From Azonexus sp. (GTDB lineage Bacteria > Pseudomonadota > Gammaproteobacteria > Burkholderiales > Rhodocyclaceae): a stretch of DNA of 64,000 nt. Numbering within the stretch: the stretch's first letter is position 1; every line of letters begins with the position of its first letter. The translations under genes and the position numbers were made by a program. The DNA lies in NCBI GenBank assembly GCA_031260295.1, contig JAIRKE010000016.1, forward strand, positions 1-64,000. The letters run 5' to 3'. Shown one piece after another: positions 51,816 to 61,456 of this stretch. The notes beneath the pieces were generated by a model that was given only the letters and a program-made list of their open reading frames with translations, was not told where the DNA came from and ran no database searches.

Positions 51816-53281
51816 TGGGCAAGCCGACGGGTTTCATCGAGTACGAACGGCTGTCCGAGGCCCACGACCCGGTAGCCAGCCGCCTGAAGCACTACAAAGA
51901 GTTCGTCCACACCCTGAACGACAGCGACGCCAAGACCCAGGGCGCGCGCTGCATGGATTGCGGCGTGCCGTTCTGCAATACTGGCTGTCCGGTGAACAAC
52001 ATCATTCCCGACTGGAATGACCTGGTGTACCGCGGCAATTGGAAGCAGGCCCTGGAGGTGCTGCACTCGACCAACAACTTCCCCGATTTCACCGGCCGCA
52101 TCTGTCCGGCTCCCTGCGAAGCCGCCTGCACGCTTGGCATCAACGCGGCGCCGGTGGGTATCAAGTCGATCGAGCACTTCATCATCGACAAGGGCTGGGA
52201 GATGGGCTGGGTCGTGCCGCTGCCGGCCAAGAGCAAGACCGGCAAGAAGGTTGCCATCGTCGGCTCCGGCCCGGCCGGCCTGGCCGCCGCCCAGCAGTTG
52301 GTGCGCGTCGGTCACGAGGTGACGGTGTTCGAGAAGAACGACCGTATTGGCGGCCTGCTCGGCTACGGCATTCCCGATTTCAAGCTGGAAAAGACCGTGA
52401 TTGACCGCCGCGTCGCCCAAATGGAAGCCGAGGGCGTCGTCTTCAAGACCCGGGTTATTGTCGGCAGCAAGGACGTGCCGGCCGGCATCATCAACGACGC
52501 TACCGAGTTCATCTCGGCCGAAGCTTTGCAGAAGAATTTCGACGCGGTGATTCTCGCCGCCGGTTCGGAAGTGCCGCGCGACCTGCCGGTGCCGGGGCGC
52601 GAGTTGAAAGGCGTCCATGCCGCGCTGGAATTCCTGATTCCGCAGAACAAGGAAGTGCAGCAGGGCAAGAAGAACCCGATCAACGTCAAGGGCAAGCACG
52701 TCATCGTCATTGGCGGCGGCGATACCGGCTCCGATTGCGTGGGTACCTCCAACCGCCACGGCGCCGCCTCGGTGATCCAGTTCGAACTGCTGCCGCTGCC
52801 GCCGGAGCAGGAAAACAAGGCCCTGACCTGGCCCTACTGGCCGTACAAGTTGCGCACCTCCTCGTCGCACGAGGAAGGCTGCGTTCGTGACTTTGCCGTC
52901 GCCACCAAGGCTTTCATCGACGACGGCCAGGGCAAGGTCAAGGCTCTGCAAGCAGTGCGCGTCGAATGGCAGGGTGGCAAGATGAGCGAAGTCGCCGGCT
53001 CGGAATTCGAGCTGCCGTGCGATGCCGCCTTTTTGGCGATGGGCTTCACCAACCCAGTCGGTGCGCTACTCGACGCCTTTGGCGTGGCCAAAGATGCTCG
53101 CCAGAATGCCAAGGCGACGACCGATGGCGAGGGCTGCTATCAGACCAACGTGACCAAGGTTTTTGCCGCCGGCGATGTCCGTCGTGGTCAGTCGCTGGTC
53201 GTCTGGGCGATCCGCGAGGGCCGCCAGGTCGCCCGCGAGGTTGACGCTTTTCTGATGGGGGCGACGACTCTGCCGCGCTGA
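51815..53281 (+). CDS. gltD: glutamate synthase small subunit
   Basis: GltD feeds electrons from NADPH to GltB. The 488-residue protein has an N-terminal Fe-S domain with cysteines in [19 protein letters not shown] and CPAPCEAAC, an FAD site [17 protein letters not shown] (about 145-161), an NADPH site [15 protein letters not shown] and [16 protein letters not shown]. Its start overlaps the gltB stop (TAATG), so the two are coupled. Confidence 0.96.
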
Positions 53282-53360
53282 TGTAGTGGATCATCCCAAG
53301 GGTGGCGCTTGCGCAGGGCCGCGCGGGCGTGTTCAATCGCGCTTTCCAGGATCATCAACA

Positions 53361-55040
53361 ATGAAAAGAGGGAGCAGATTGAATAACAAGAAAAAAAGCC
53401 GCGTACTTGCCTGCGCGCTCGCTTCTGTGACGTGGACGGCGCATAGCGCGCCCATCCCGGCAACCGAGGACGGGAAACTGGGGCTGTACTCGGCGCTGGA
53501 TTTTCGCATCACCGACGGAAGCTGCGGCGACTGCCAGGCCATTCCGCAGGCATTGTGGTATTTCGACGACGAACCGCTGGCCGTGCCTGTGCAATACGCC
53601 GCCGATTTTTCCCGAGGCACGCGGGCGCAAGCCGATGTCGCCGCATGGGCGGCAAACAACCCTGATCTGGCCGCTCAACCGGTGGTCTGGCTTGGTTCGA
53701 GCAGCGTCATCCCGCAGGCACAAATGTCGGCGGATGGCAAAACCATTACGCTGGATGAAGGCTACACGCTGGATTTCAGCATCGTTCCCAAAATCTCAAG
53801 CAACCTCTCCTACTGGAACGACGACACCCAAAAATTCTTCTCTGAACGTCCGGTGCGTCTGCGTGGAGAAAGCGGAGAGAGCGGCTTCGTCGCCCGTACC
53901 GTGTGGCCGCTGGATTACCGCATCAGCGCTGGCGGCACGGCGAAACCATTGGATACGGACGAGTCGCTCAAGTCACTGGTGCAGTACGAAAATGGCGGCG
54001 CACAAAGTGCTTACCAGGCGCGTCTGTTGTGGGAGAGCAGTCCCGGCGCTGCCGAAAACGCGGCGGGCAAGGCCGTCGTCGGCCTGATGCTGAACGGCGC
54101 CCAGGGCGACGATGACGAAGCCCACGGCGGTCACTTCGGCGTTGTCACTGGCCGCTTCGAGGCCGACGGCAACTGGTCGCGCTGGCTGGTCAATAACTTC
54201 TACAACCTCGATTCCATCAGCGAGAAAGCCATCATTGCCGCCGTGACGCCGGTGGACAAATACCTGATGGATCTGAACAGCGGCCAAAGCTATTACCGCC
54301 CGTCCTACATGCTGGTCGCCACCTTCAAGAGCGACCGGCCCATAGCGCTGTACCAAGGCGCGATCAACCGCGTGTACCAGCATCTCTACCGCCACGATTT
54401 CGTCTACGACCACTCGCGTGACAACTGCGCCGGCATCAGCATCGACACCTTCCGCACACTGGGTTGGCGCGTGCCGGGGCGTGGCGTGGAAGGCTACGCG
54501 AAAGCCACCGCCGCCTGGTTCTATATCGCGGCAAGCGAGCGCAGCCTGGGCCAGGGCCGCAAGCTCTATGACTACCTGACCACGGAAACCACGCGCCTTT
54601 ACCCCGCCGTCGCCTTCGACGCGATGGGCAACGACTTGCTAGCACTGGCGAAAGGCCGTGTCAGCCGCAAATTGACACCGTTGGAGCAGCAACTGGCACA
54701 GGACATCGAGGCCATCTGGTTTGTCCGCATCCCGCAAATTCCTTCCAGCCGCGCTTATGGTCTGGCGCCCATCTACAGCTTTGACCAGTATATGAAGCAA
54801 GCGCCGGCAGACCGTAGCGAGTGGAAAATCATCCCGGTCGCCGACCGGCTGTTTCCAGACGAACTGCGTGACGGGCCGGCGCTCAAGCGCGAAATGCCGT
54901 CGCCGGTGCCGTTGCCGGTTGCCGGCGCGGCGCTGGGCCTGGGCCTGATCGCGGCCTGGCTGTACCGTCGCTGGCTGAAACGCCGGCCAGCAAAACAGCC
55001 TGGAACCATGCGCCAAGCCGCTGAATCGTCCGACGCCTGA
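53361..55040 (+). CDS. exported, C-terminally anchored protein with possible permuted papain-like site
   Basis: A 559-residue protein that I do not recognise. It has a basic N-terminus and signal peptide (about 1-30), CGDC at 55-58, and a long region of beta/alpha character. Two conserved-looking pieces stand out: HGGHFGVVTGRF (His255/258) and DHSRDNCAGISIDTFRTLGW (Cys356). His before Cys in such contexts is the order in permuted NlpC/P60-type (YiiX-like) hydrolases. A membrane helix near 525-545 plus a basic tail follows, so it is likely held in the inner membrane facing the periplasm. The hydrolase idea is inference. An alternative start is TTG about 8 codons downstream. Confidence 0.7.
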   Translation: MKRGSRLNNKKKSRVLACALASVTWTAHSAPIPATEDGKLGLYSALDFRITDGSCGDCQAIPQALWYFDDEPLAVPVQYAADFSRGTRAQADVAAWAANNPDLAAQPVVWLGSSSVIPQAQMSADGKTITLDEGYTLDFSIVPKISSNLSYWNDDTQKFFSERPVRLRGESGESGFVARTVWPLDYRISAGGTAKPLDTDESLKSLVQYENGGAQSAYQARLLWESSPGAAENAAGKAVVGLMLNGAQGDDDEAHGGHFGVVTGRFEADGNWSRWLVNNFYNLDSISEKAIIAAVTPVDKYLMDLNSGQSYYRPSYMLVATFKSDRPIALYQGAINRVYQHLYRHDFVYDHSRDNCAGISIDTFRTLGWRVPGRGVEGYAKATAAWFYIAASERSLGQGRKLYDYLTTETTRLYPAVAFDAMGNDLLALAKGRVSRKLTPLEQQLAQDIEAIWFVRIPQIPSSRAYGLAPIYSFDQYMKQAPADRSEWKIIPVADRLFPDELRDGPALKREMPSPVPLPVAGAALGLGLIAAWLYRRWLKRRPAKQPGTMRQAAESSDA

Positions 55041-55136
55041 TCAGCCACGGCCGCGGGCTGTCGCCGGCCGGCCGCGTTCCCGCTTCGACAGCCTGCGGCA
55101 ATCGTGTGAAAATGGCGGGCACAAGGGGGGAAACAC

Positions 55137-55856
55137 ATGTCGGCAGAATTGCAAACCGCTTTCCAAGTCTCGGCGCCCGCCGGGGGCGTCGATACCCACA
55201 TGCTGCTCATCCTGGCCATTATGGTGGCGACCGGGGCGCTCGGTGGCATCGCCAACTATTTCCTGGCCGACCGCACGGGCGAACCAGGCCGGCGCGGCTG
55301 GCTGAGATATCCGGTCCTCGGCATCGTCGCGGCGCTGACCGTGCCGCTGTTCCTGAACATGATCTCCAGCACCCTGCTCGAAGGGGCGCGCACCAAGCCG
55401 GTGGATTTCTTTGCTTTCGCCGGCTTCTGCCTAATCTACGTGGTCGCTTCGCGGCGTTTGATGGAGAACGTCGCCCAGCGCCTACTCGGCCAGCTTGACC
55501 AGGTCCGCCGCGAAATCGGCCAGTTGCAGCGGCAACAACAGGAGGAGGCCGCGGCTCGCGTTGAGCAGGCGGTCGCGGTCGAGCCGGAGCCGCGCGAGGT
55601 ACTGTCCTACAACGACGTCGAGATTCTGCGCGCGCTGGCCGAGGAGAGCTTCGTTTATGGCAATCTCGCCGCCATCTGCGAACGCACCGGCCAGGCTCGC
55701 GACTTCGTCAGCCATCGGCTGACGGTGATGAAGACCCTGGGCGTCATCGAAACCCGCATCAACGACAAGAACGTCCTGCACTGGGCGGTTTCGGCTCGCG
55801 GCAAGGCCGTGCTCGGCGAAATCCTGGCCGGCCAGGAAGACAGGAAATCCGCATAA
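55137..55856 (+). CDS. YEATS-associated helix-containing membrane protein with winged-helix tail
   Basis: A 239-residue protein. The N-terminal part has three membrane segments (about 22-43, 59-80, 87-106), with [24 protein letters not shown] and [21 protein letters not shown]. This pattern I associate with the YEATS-associated helix family. A coiled coil (about 110-145) follows, then a winged-helix-like domain (about 155-225, [47 protein letters not shown]). No YEATS domain is encoded nearby. It may relay a membrane signal to DNA or to a protein partner; function unknown. Confidence 0.75.
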   Translation: MSAELQTAFQVSAPAGGVDTHMLLILAIMVATGALGGIANYFLADRTGEPGRRGWLRYPVLGIVAALTVPLFLNMISSTLLEGARTKPVDFFAFAGFCLIYVVASRRLMENVAQRLLGQLDQVRREIGQLQRQQQEEAAARVEQAVAVEPEPREVLSYNDVEILRALAEESFVYGNLAAICERTGQARDFVSHRLTVMKTLGVIETRINDKNVLHWAVSARGKAVLGEILAGQEDRKSA

Positions 55857-55899
55857 AACCCGGCTGGCTGCTAGCTGGCGCCCGATTGAAAATTCGCTT

Positions 55900-57258
55900 A
55901 TGAACATCGTCATCCTCGCCGCCGGCCAGGGCAAGCGCATGCATTCCAACCTGCCCAAGGTGCTGCACCCAATCGCCGGCAAGGCGCTTGCCCAGCACGT
56001 AATCGATACCGCGCGTGGCCTCTCGCCAGAAAAATTGGTTGTTGTTTACGGCCACGGCGGCGATGTCGTCCGCGCCACGCTGGCCGCGCCCGACATCGCC
56101 TGGGCCGAGCAGGCGCAGCAACTGGGTACCGGCCACGCCGTCGCCCAGGCCTTGCCGCATCTCGGCCCGGCCGCCCAGACCCTGGTTCTTTACGGCGATG
56201 TGCCGCTGACCACGGCGGCGACGCTCAAGCGCCTGTTACAAGCTGGCAAGGATGGCTTGGCCATCCTCACCGTTGATCTCGCCGACCCGACCGGCTATGG
56301 CCGTATCGTCCGCGACGGCGCTGGCCAGGTGCGGTGCATCGTCGAACAGAAGGATGCGACAGAGGCCGAGAAGGCGGTTCGCGAGATCAATACCGGCATC
56401 ATGGTCATGCTGACCGCCCGCCTGGCCGACTGGATGAGCCGGCTGAAGAACGACAACGCCCAGGGCGAGTATTACCTGACCGACATCGTTGCCCTGGCAG
56501 TGGCCGAGGGGCTACCGGTGCGCACCGCACAGCCGGATGGCGAGTGGGAGGTGCTTGGCGTCAACAGCAAGGTTCAGTTGGCCGAGTTGGAGCGCCAGCA
56601 TCAGCGCAACCTCGCCGGACAATTGCTGGTTGCTGGTGTGCGCCTGGCCGATCCGGAGCGTATCGATATCCGCGGCGAACTCAAGCACGGGCGCGACGTT
56701 GCCATCGACGTTGGCTGCGTCTTTGAGGGCCGGGTCGAACTGGCCGACGCCGTCGAGGTCGGCCCCTACTGCGTACTGAAGAACGTCAAGGTTGGCGCTG
56801 GTACGCGCATCGCCGCCTTCTGCCATTTCGAGGACGCGGTGATCGGTCCGGACGGCGTGCTTGGCCCCTATGCCCGGCTGCGTCCCGGCACCGAACTGGG
56901 GCCAGAGGTGCATGTCGGCAATTTCGTCGAGATCAAGAAGAGCGTCATCGGCGCCCAGTCCAAAGCCAACCACCTAGCCTATATCGGCGACGCCGAGATC
57001 GGCCAGCGGGTCAACGTCGGTGCCGGCACCATCACTTGCAACTACGACGGTGCCAACAAGTTCAAGACGGTGATCGAAGACGATGTCTTCATCGGTTCCG
57101 ACACCCAGCTTGTGGCGCCGGTCCGCGTCGGACGCGGCGCCACGCTCGGGGCGGGAACGACGCTGACGCGGGATGCGCCCGCCGGGGAACTGACCTTTTC
57201 CAGACCCCGGCAGGTCACGTTGAGCGGCTGGAAACGGCCGCAGAAAGCGAAGCAATAA
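55900..57258 (+). CDS. glmU: bifunctional GlcNAc-1-phosphate uridyltransferase / GlcN-1-P acetyltransferase
   Basis: GlmU makes UDP-GlcNAc for peptidoglycan and LPS. The 452-residue protein has the uridyltransferase motif [18 protein letters not shown] (about 5-22), then a left-handed beta-helix acetyltransferase domain (about 250-440) with [13 protein letters not shown] and [16 protein letters not shown]. The C-terminal ASGSTIGK-like region is present in variant form. The stop overlaps the next small gene by one base. Confidence 0.96.
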   Translation: MNIVILAAGQGKRMHSNLPKVLHPIAGKALAQHVIDTARGLSPEKLVVVYGHGGDVVRATLAAPDIAWAEQAQQLGTGHAVAQALPHLGPAAQTLVLYGDVPLTTAATLKRLLQAGKDGLAILTVDLADPTGYGRIVRDGAGQVRCIVEQKDATEAEKAVREINTGIMVMLTARLADWMSRLKNDNAQGEYYLTDIVALAVAEGLPVRTAQPDGEWEVLGVNSKVQLAELERQHQRNLAGQLLVAGVRLADPERIDIRGELKHGRDVAIDVGCVFEGRVELADAVEVGPYCVLKNVKVGAGTRIAAFCHFEDAVIGPDGVLGPYARLRPGTELGPEVHVGNFVEIKKSVIGAQSKANHLAYIGDAEIGQRVNVGAGTITCNYDGANKFKTVIEDDVFIGSDTQLVAPVRVGRGATLGAGTTLTRDAPAGELTFSRPRQVTLSGWKRPQKAKQ

Positions 57259-57563
57259 TGGATGCTTGGTTTCTCGTCTTCATCTTCACCGTCGCCATCC
57301 TGATTGCCGTTGGTGGCGCGCTAGTGCTGGTCGGTTATCTCGGTACGCTGCCGGCCTCCTTCGATTTTGGCTGGCTGTACTGGCTGCCGGCGATGCTGCT
57401 GCCGGTGCTTGGCCCACTGTGGTTCGCCGGCCGCCACTGGAGCGATTTCGCGCGGCCCGGCAAGCAACTGCTGTTCGGGGTGCTGTTGCTGGCGCTGGCA
57501 GTCGGCTTGCTCTATGGCGCCGGGCCGTATTTCGTCGACCGGATGGCGGCCGGCGTCAAATAA
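57258..57563 (+). CDS. small three-helix membrane protein, unknown
   Basis: A 101-residue membrane protein with three hydrophobic segments (about 4-27, 38-58 and 70-90). It has no recognisable domain. It begins at the TAATG overlap with glmU, which suggests translational coupling, and it precedes the EF-G-like gene by 33 bp. Its job is unknown; a role in envelope or cell-wall supply is only a guess. Confidence 0.7.
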   Translation: MDAWFLVFIFTVAILIAVGGALVLVGYLGTLPASFDFGWLYWLPAMLLPVLGPLWFAGRHWSDFARPGKQLLFGVLLLALAVGLLYGAGPYFVDRMAAGVK

Positions 57564-57596
57564 TTCAACGATTTGCTAACGCTCAGGGAGAACAAG

Positions 57597-59648
57597 ATGT
57601 CGAAAATTACCACCGAGGCGCTCCGTTCCATTGCCCTGGTCGGCCATGGCGCCGCCGGCAAGACGTCTCTGGCCGAGGCCCTGCTGCACGCCACCGGCGC
57701 CATCGCCGCGCGCGGCGGTGTCGATAAGGGCAACACCGTCTGCGATTACGATCCCCAGGAAAAGGAAGCCGGCCACTCGCTGCAATCGGCGGTGGCCGGT
57801 TTCAGCCATGAAGAAACCCGCGTGCACCTGATCGACACCCCGGGCTACCCGGATTTCGCCGGCCAGGCCATCGCCGCGCTGGCCGGGGTCGATACCGCGC
57901 TGATCGTGGTCAATGCCCAGACCGGCATCGAACTGATGACCGAGCGCATGATGCGCCATGCCGCCGAACGCAAGCTGTGCCGGATGATCGTGATCAACAA
58001 GATCGACGCCGAGAACCTCGATCTGCCCGGCCTGGTGGCCGACATCCGTGAGCGTTTCGGCAAGCAGTGCATGATTCTTGACCTGCCGGCGCACGGTGGG
58101 GCAGATGTCGTCGAGGTGTTCGAACACGATGCCGGCGACGCCGATTTCGCCTCCGTCGCCGCTGCCCACCAGGCGCTGATCGACCAGGTCGTCGAGGAAG
58201 ACGAGGACCTGCTCGCCCGCTATCTGGAAGACGGTGTCGACCCGAGCGTCGCCGACCTGCATGCACCGTTCGAGAAGGCGCTGCGCGAAGGGCACCTGAT
58301 CCCGATCCTGTTTACCTCGGCCAAGACCGGTGCCGGCATTCCGCAATTGCTGCACGTGCTGGCCTCGCTGGCGCCGAATCCGGCCGAAGGCAACCCGCCG
58401 CTGTTCTATCGCGGTGAGCCGGGTGCGGTGATTGAGCCGTTCGCTGCCCGGCCGGATGCCGGGCTGCACGTGCTGGCTCACGTCTTCAAGGTGGTGGCCG
58501 ATCCCTACATGGGCAAGATCGGCATCTTCCGCGTGCATCAGGGCACGGTCAGGAAGGACATGCAATTGTTCGTCGGCGACGGCAAGCGGCCATTCAAGGT
58601 CGCCCACCTGTATCTGTTGCAAGGCAAGGATACGGTCGAGGTCGACGAACTGTTGCCGGGCGACATCGGAGCCATCGCCAAGGTCGACGAAATCGCTTTC
58701 GACAGCGTGCTGCACGACTCGCACGACGAGGACCACATCCACCTGGTGCCGCTCGAATTTCCCAAGCCGATGGCTGGGTTGGCCGTGGAAACCAAGAAGA
58801 AGGGTGACGAACAGCGCCTGTTCGACATTCTCAACAAGCTGGCCATGGAAGACCCCACCTTCGTCGTCGAGCGCCATCCGAGCAGCAACGAGACGGTCAT
58901 CCGCGGCCTCGGCGAAATCCACCTGAAGTCCAAGCTGGAGAAAATGGCCAGCCAATACAAGCTGGAAGTCGATACCCAGCCGCCGCGCATTCCCTACCGT
59001 GAAACCATTACCGCGCCGGCCGAGGCGATGTACCGGCATAAAAAGCAGTCGGGCGGCGCCGGCCAGTTCGGCGAAGTGCATCTGCGCATCGAGCCGAAGG
59101 GGCGTGGCGAAGGCTTCGAGTTCATCGACGCGGTCAAGGGCGGCGTCATTCCCGGCGTCTTCATGGCGGCCGTCGAGAAAGGTGTGCGCCAGGGCCTGGA
59201 GGGCGGCGTCGTCGCCGGCTACGAGGTCGAGGATCTGAAAGTCACGGTGTACGACGGCAAGACCCACGCCGTCGATGGCAAGGAAGTGGCATTCACTATC
59301 GCCGCCCGCAAGGCGGTCGTCGAGGCTATCCGCGGTGCCCGGCCGATCGTGCTCGAACCCATCGTCAACATCGAGATCGTCATCCCCGAAACTGCCATCG
59401 GCGACCTGACCGGCGACCTCTCAGGCCGGCGCGGCCACATCACCGGCACCGACGGACGTGGCCACGGCATGGCTGTCATCAGCGGCGAAGTGCCGCTGGC
59501 CGAACTCAACGACTACCAGTCACGCCTCAAATCCCTGACCGGCGGCCAGGGCAGCTACACCATCGAATTCGCCCGCTACGCCGCCGTGCCGCCCAACGTG
59601 CAGCAACAGATGGCGAGCAAGTTCCAGTTGCATGATGAGGAGGAGTGA
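57597..59648 (+). CDS. elongation factor G-like GTPase (EF-G paralogue)
   Basis: A 683-residue translational GTPase with all five EF-G domains. G1 is GHGAAGKT (16-23), G3 DTPG (80-83) and G4 NKID (134-137). The switch I region reads EAGHSLQS (57-64), where canonical EF-G has ERGITIQS, so this belongs to the divergent EF-G-like group rather than being the housekeeping fusA. Expected functions (translocation backup, ribosome recycling or none) cannot be told from sequence. No rps/tuf genes adjoin it, which supports paralogue status. Confidence 0.88.
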   Translation: MSKITTEALRSIALVGHGAAGKTSLAEALLHATGAIAARGGVDKGNTVCDYDPQEKEAGHSLQSAVAGFSHEETRVHLIDTPGYPDFAGQAIAALAGVDTALIVVNAQTGIELMTERMMRHAAERKLCRMIVINKIDAENLDLPGLVADIRERFGKQCMILDLPAHGGADVVEVFEHDAGDADFASVAAAHQALIDQVVEEDEDLLARYLEDGVDPSVADLHAPFEKALREGHLIPILFTSAKTGAGIPQLLHVLASLAPNPAEGNPPLFYRGEPGAVIEPFAARPDAGLHVLAHVFKVVADPYMGKIGIFRVHQGTVRKDMQLFVGDGKRPFKVAHLYLLQGKDTVEVDELLPGDIGAIAKVDEIAFDSVLHDSHDEDHIHLVPLEFPKPMAGLAVETKKKGDEQRLFDILNKLAMEDPTFVVERHPSSNETVIRGLGEIHLKSKLEKMASQYKLEVDTQPPRIPYRETITAPAEAMYRHKKQSGGAGQFGEVHLRIEPKGRGEGFEFIDAVKGGVIPGVFMAAVEKGVRQGLEGGVVAGYEVEDLKVTVYDGKTHAVDGKEVAFTIAARKAVVEAIRGARPIVLEPIVNIEIVIPETAIGDLTGDLSGRRGHITGTDGRGHGMAVISGEVPLAELNDYQSRLKSLTGGQGSYTIEFARYAAVPPNVQQQMASKFQLHDEEE

Positions 59649-59660
59649 GCGTTAGCCGTC

Positions 59661-60080
59661 ATGGATATGTCACTGACTCTTGAACCAGCAGATCGCCTTA
59701 GGCGGATGGGTTTCGTCAAGTGCGGTGACTGGCTACTGGTTTCCGAAAAACCAAAGTGCACCCTCACGCAATATGATTCTGCACAGAATGTCCTATACGC
59801 TTTCGTTTCCTTAGATACCGTCATGTATATCGGCAAAACGGTACAACCGTTGAAACGCCGCATGTACGGGTATGAGAATCCTGGTGGTACCCAGTCCACC
59901 AATAGCAAAGGCAACAAGTTGATCCTTGAGTTCCTAAGCAAAAAGCAGCCTGTCGAGGTTTACGCCCTACCTGATAACGGCCTCCTTTACTACGGAGGCT
60001 TCCACGTAAATTTGGCTGCTGGTCTTGAAGACAGTCTCGTAGACGTTATCAAGCCCGTTTGGAACAAGGTCGGCGTATGA
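59661..60080 (+). CDS. GIY-YIG-like nuclease fold protein
   Basis: A 139-residue protein. It has LYAFVSLDTVMYIGKTVQPLKRRMYGY (about 45-71), where YAF and YIG correspond to the two beta-strands of the GIY-YIG fold, with Arg66/67. Glu123 (GLEDSLVDVIKPVWN) and Asn135 are in the usual metal-site positions. A stand-alone GIY-YIG domain of this size occurs in restriction-like or uncharacterised nucleases. The base composition is lower in GC than its neighbours. The 3' end abuts a perfect 38-bp palindrome, so transfer is likely. Confidence 0.72.
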   Translation: MDMSLTLEPADRLRRMGFVKCGDWLLVSEKPKCTLTQYDSAQNVLYAFVSLDTVMYIGKTVQPLKRRMYGYENPGGTQSTNSKGNKLILEFLSKKQPVEVYALPDNGLLYYGGFHVNLAAGLEDSLVDVIKPVWNKVGV

Positions 60081-60082
60081 CA

Positions 60083-60120
60083 GCAAGCGTAGGGCGGGGC
60101 AAGCCCCGCCCTACGCTTGC
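60083..60120. repeat. 38-bp perfect palindrome (repeat or terminator)
   Basis: GCAAGCGTAGGGCGGGGC (60083-60100), AA, then its exact complement (60103-60120). It lies between the GIY-YIG gene and the end of the ClpX-like gene. The GTAGGGCGGGGC core is similar to dispersed repeats seen in many proteobacteria. It could also end both convergent transcripts. Confidence 0.8.
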
Positions 60121-60152
60121 ATGACCGATGCCGTTCCAATGCTATTGGGACT

Positions 60153-61157
60153 TCAACCGTCGGGCGCGAGCCTCAGTTCCGGCGCCGTGAACAGCGAACG
60201 GATGACCACCCGGCGGATGGCCGGGTTGTCTGGCACCGCATACAGCACGTCGCACAGCATTTCCTCGAAGATGCCGCGCAAGCTGCGGGCGCCGGCTTTG
60301 TATTCGATGGCCAGCGCGGCGATTTGTTGCAGGGCTTCCGGCTCGATCTGCAACTCGACGCCGTGAGCGCGCAACAGAGCGGCAAATTGGCGGACGATGG
60401 CGTTTTTCGGCTTGGTCATGATCTGTATCAGTAATTCCGCTGTCAGCGCATGCAGCCGGGTGACGACCGGCAGGCGGCCGGCGAATTCCGGAATCAGCCC
60501 GAATTCGAGCAGGTCGGTCGGTTTGATGCGGGCGTTCAGGCGTTCGAGAATTTTCTGATCGTCGCCGCCGGCGGCGCTGATGAAGCCGTAGCCGTGGTTG
60601 CGGGCGAGGATTTGTTCCAGGCCGACGAAAGCGCCGCCGCAGATGAACAGTATCTGCGTGGTGTCGAGGTGGCGGCCGTCCTTGAGGCGCACCGGTGCCC
60701 CTTCCATGATTTTCAGCAGCGCGTGCTGCACGCTTTCGCCGGAGCTGGCGCGGGCTTCGCCGCCAGCCGCCTTCAGTTTGTCGATTTCATCGATGAAGAC
60801 GATACCGTGGGCGGCGCGTTCGGTGTCGCTGTCGGCGCGCTCGAGCAGGCGTTGCAGGATGGCTTCGATTTCGTCGCCGACGAAGCGCGACTGGGCCAGC
60901 GAGGTGGCGTCGGCGGTGACGAAGGGCAGATCGAGGATGCGCGCCAGGGTCTCGCAGAGCAGGGTCTTGCCGGTGCCGGTCGGGCCAATCAACAGGATGT
61001 TGCTTTTGGCCAGTTCGACATCACCGCCGGCACTTGCTGCCTGGCGCCGAAAATGGGCGTAGACGGCGACAGCCAGCGTTTTCTTGGCCGCTTCCTGGCC
61101 GATCACGTGCTCGGACAGGCGGGCGGCGATCTCGCTGGGCTTGAGCAGGGTGGGCAT
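60153..61157 (-). CDS. ClpX-like AAA+ ATPase lacking the zinc-binding domain
   Basis: A 334-residue AAA+ protein. It starts directly in the ATPase region (LSEHVIGQEAAKKTLAVAVYAHFRR). Walker A GPTGTGKT is at 58-65, Walker B FIDEID at 121-126, and sensor 2 GARSLRGIFEEML near the end. Compared with ClpX it has no N-terminal zinc domain, the pore loop GYVG is RFVG (91-94), and the ClpP-docking IGF loop appears as YGF (190-192). It could still pair with ClpP or act alone as an unfoldase. It lies 40 bp past the end of minE on the same strand, so it may be co-transcribed with minCDE. Confidence 0.85.
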   Translation of the reverse strand: MPTLLKPSEIAARLSEHVIGQEAAKKTLAVAVYAHFRRQAASAGGDVELAKSNILLIGPTGTGKTLLCETLARILDLPFVTADATSLAQSRFVGDEIEAILQRLLERADSDTERAAHGIVFIDEIDKLKAAGGEARASSGESVQHALLKIMEGAPVRLKDGRHLDTTQILFICGGAFVGLEQILARNHGYGFISAAGGDDQKILERLNARIKPTDLLEFGLIPEFAGRLPVVTRLHALTAELLIQIMTKPKNAIVRQFAALLRAHGVELQIEPEALQQIAALAIEYKAGARSLRGIFEEMLCDVLYAVPDNPAIRRVVIRSLFTAPELRLAPDG

Positions 61158-61197
61158 CGGGACTCTCCTCGCGGGCGGAGTCCCGATGCTAGTCGCC

Positions 61198-61455
61198 TCA
61201 GTTCTTTTCGGGAAGGACGATGTTGACTTCGAGGACTTCGAAGCGATCCTGCTTTTCCAGCGAGACGCGGATGTCGTCAGGGTTGACTTTGACGTACCGG
61301 GAGATCACGGCGATCAGTTCGCGTTGCAGGTCGGGCAGGAAGTCGGCGTTGCTGCCGCCACCGTCGCGCTCGTGGGCGATGATCAACTGCAGGCGTTCCT
61401 TGGCCACCTGGGCGCTTTTCGGCTGATTGCCGAACAGTTTTTGCAGCCAGGACAT
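61198..61455 (-). CDS. minE: cell division topological factor MinE
   Basis: MinE drives MinD off the membrane and sets the pole-to-pole oscillation. The 85-residue protein has the N-terminal amphipathic MSWLQKLFG, the MinD-contact region [13 protein letters not shown], and [41 protein letters not shown]. It starts 1 bp after the minD stop. Confidence 0.96.
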   Translation of the reverse strand: MSWLQKLFGNQPKSAQVAKERLQLIIAHERDGGGSNADFLPDLQRELIAVISRYVKVNPDDIRVSLEKQDRFEVLEVNIVLPEKN

Positions 61456-61456
61456 A

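Noticed and set aside
57576..59267. A 563-codon frame antisense to the EF-G-like gene
   Set aside because: Shadow of codon bias in the GTPase gene; composition is unlike a real protein.
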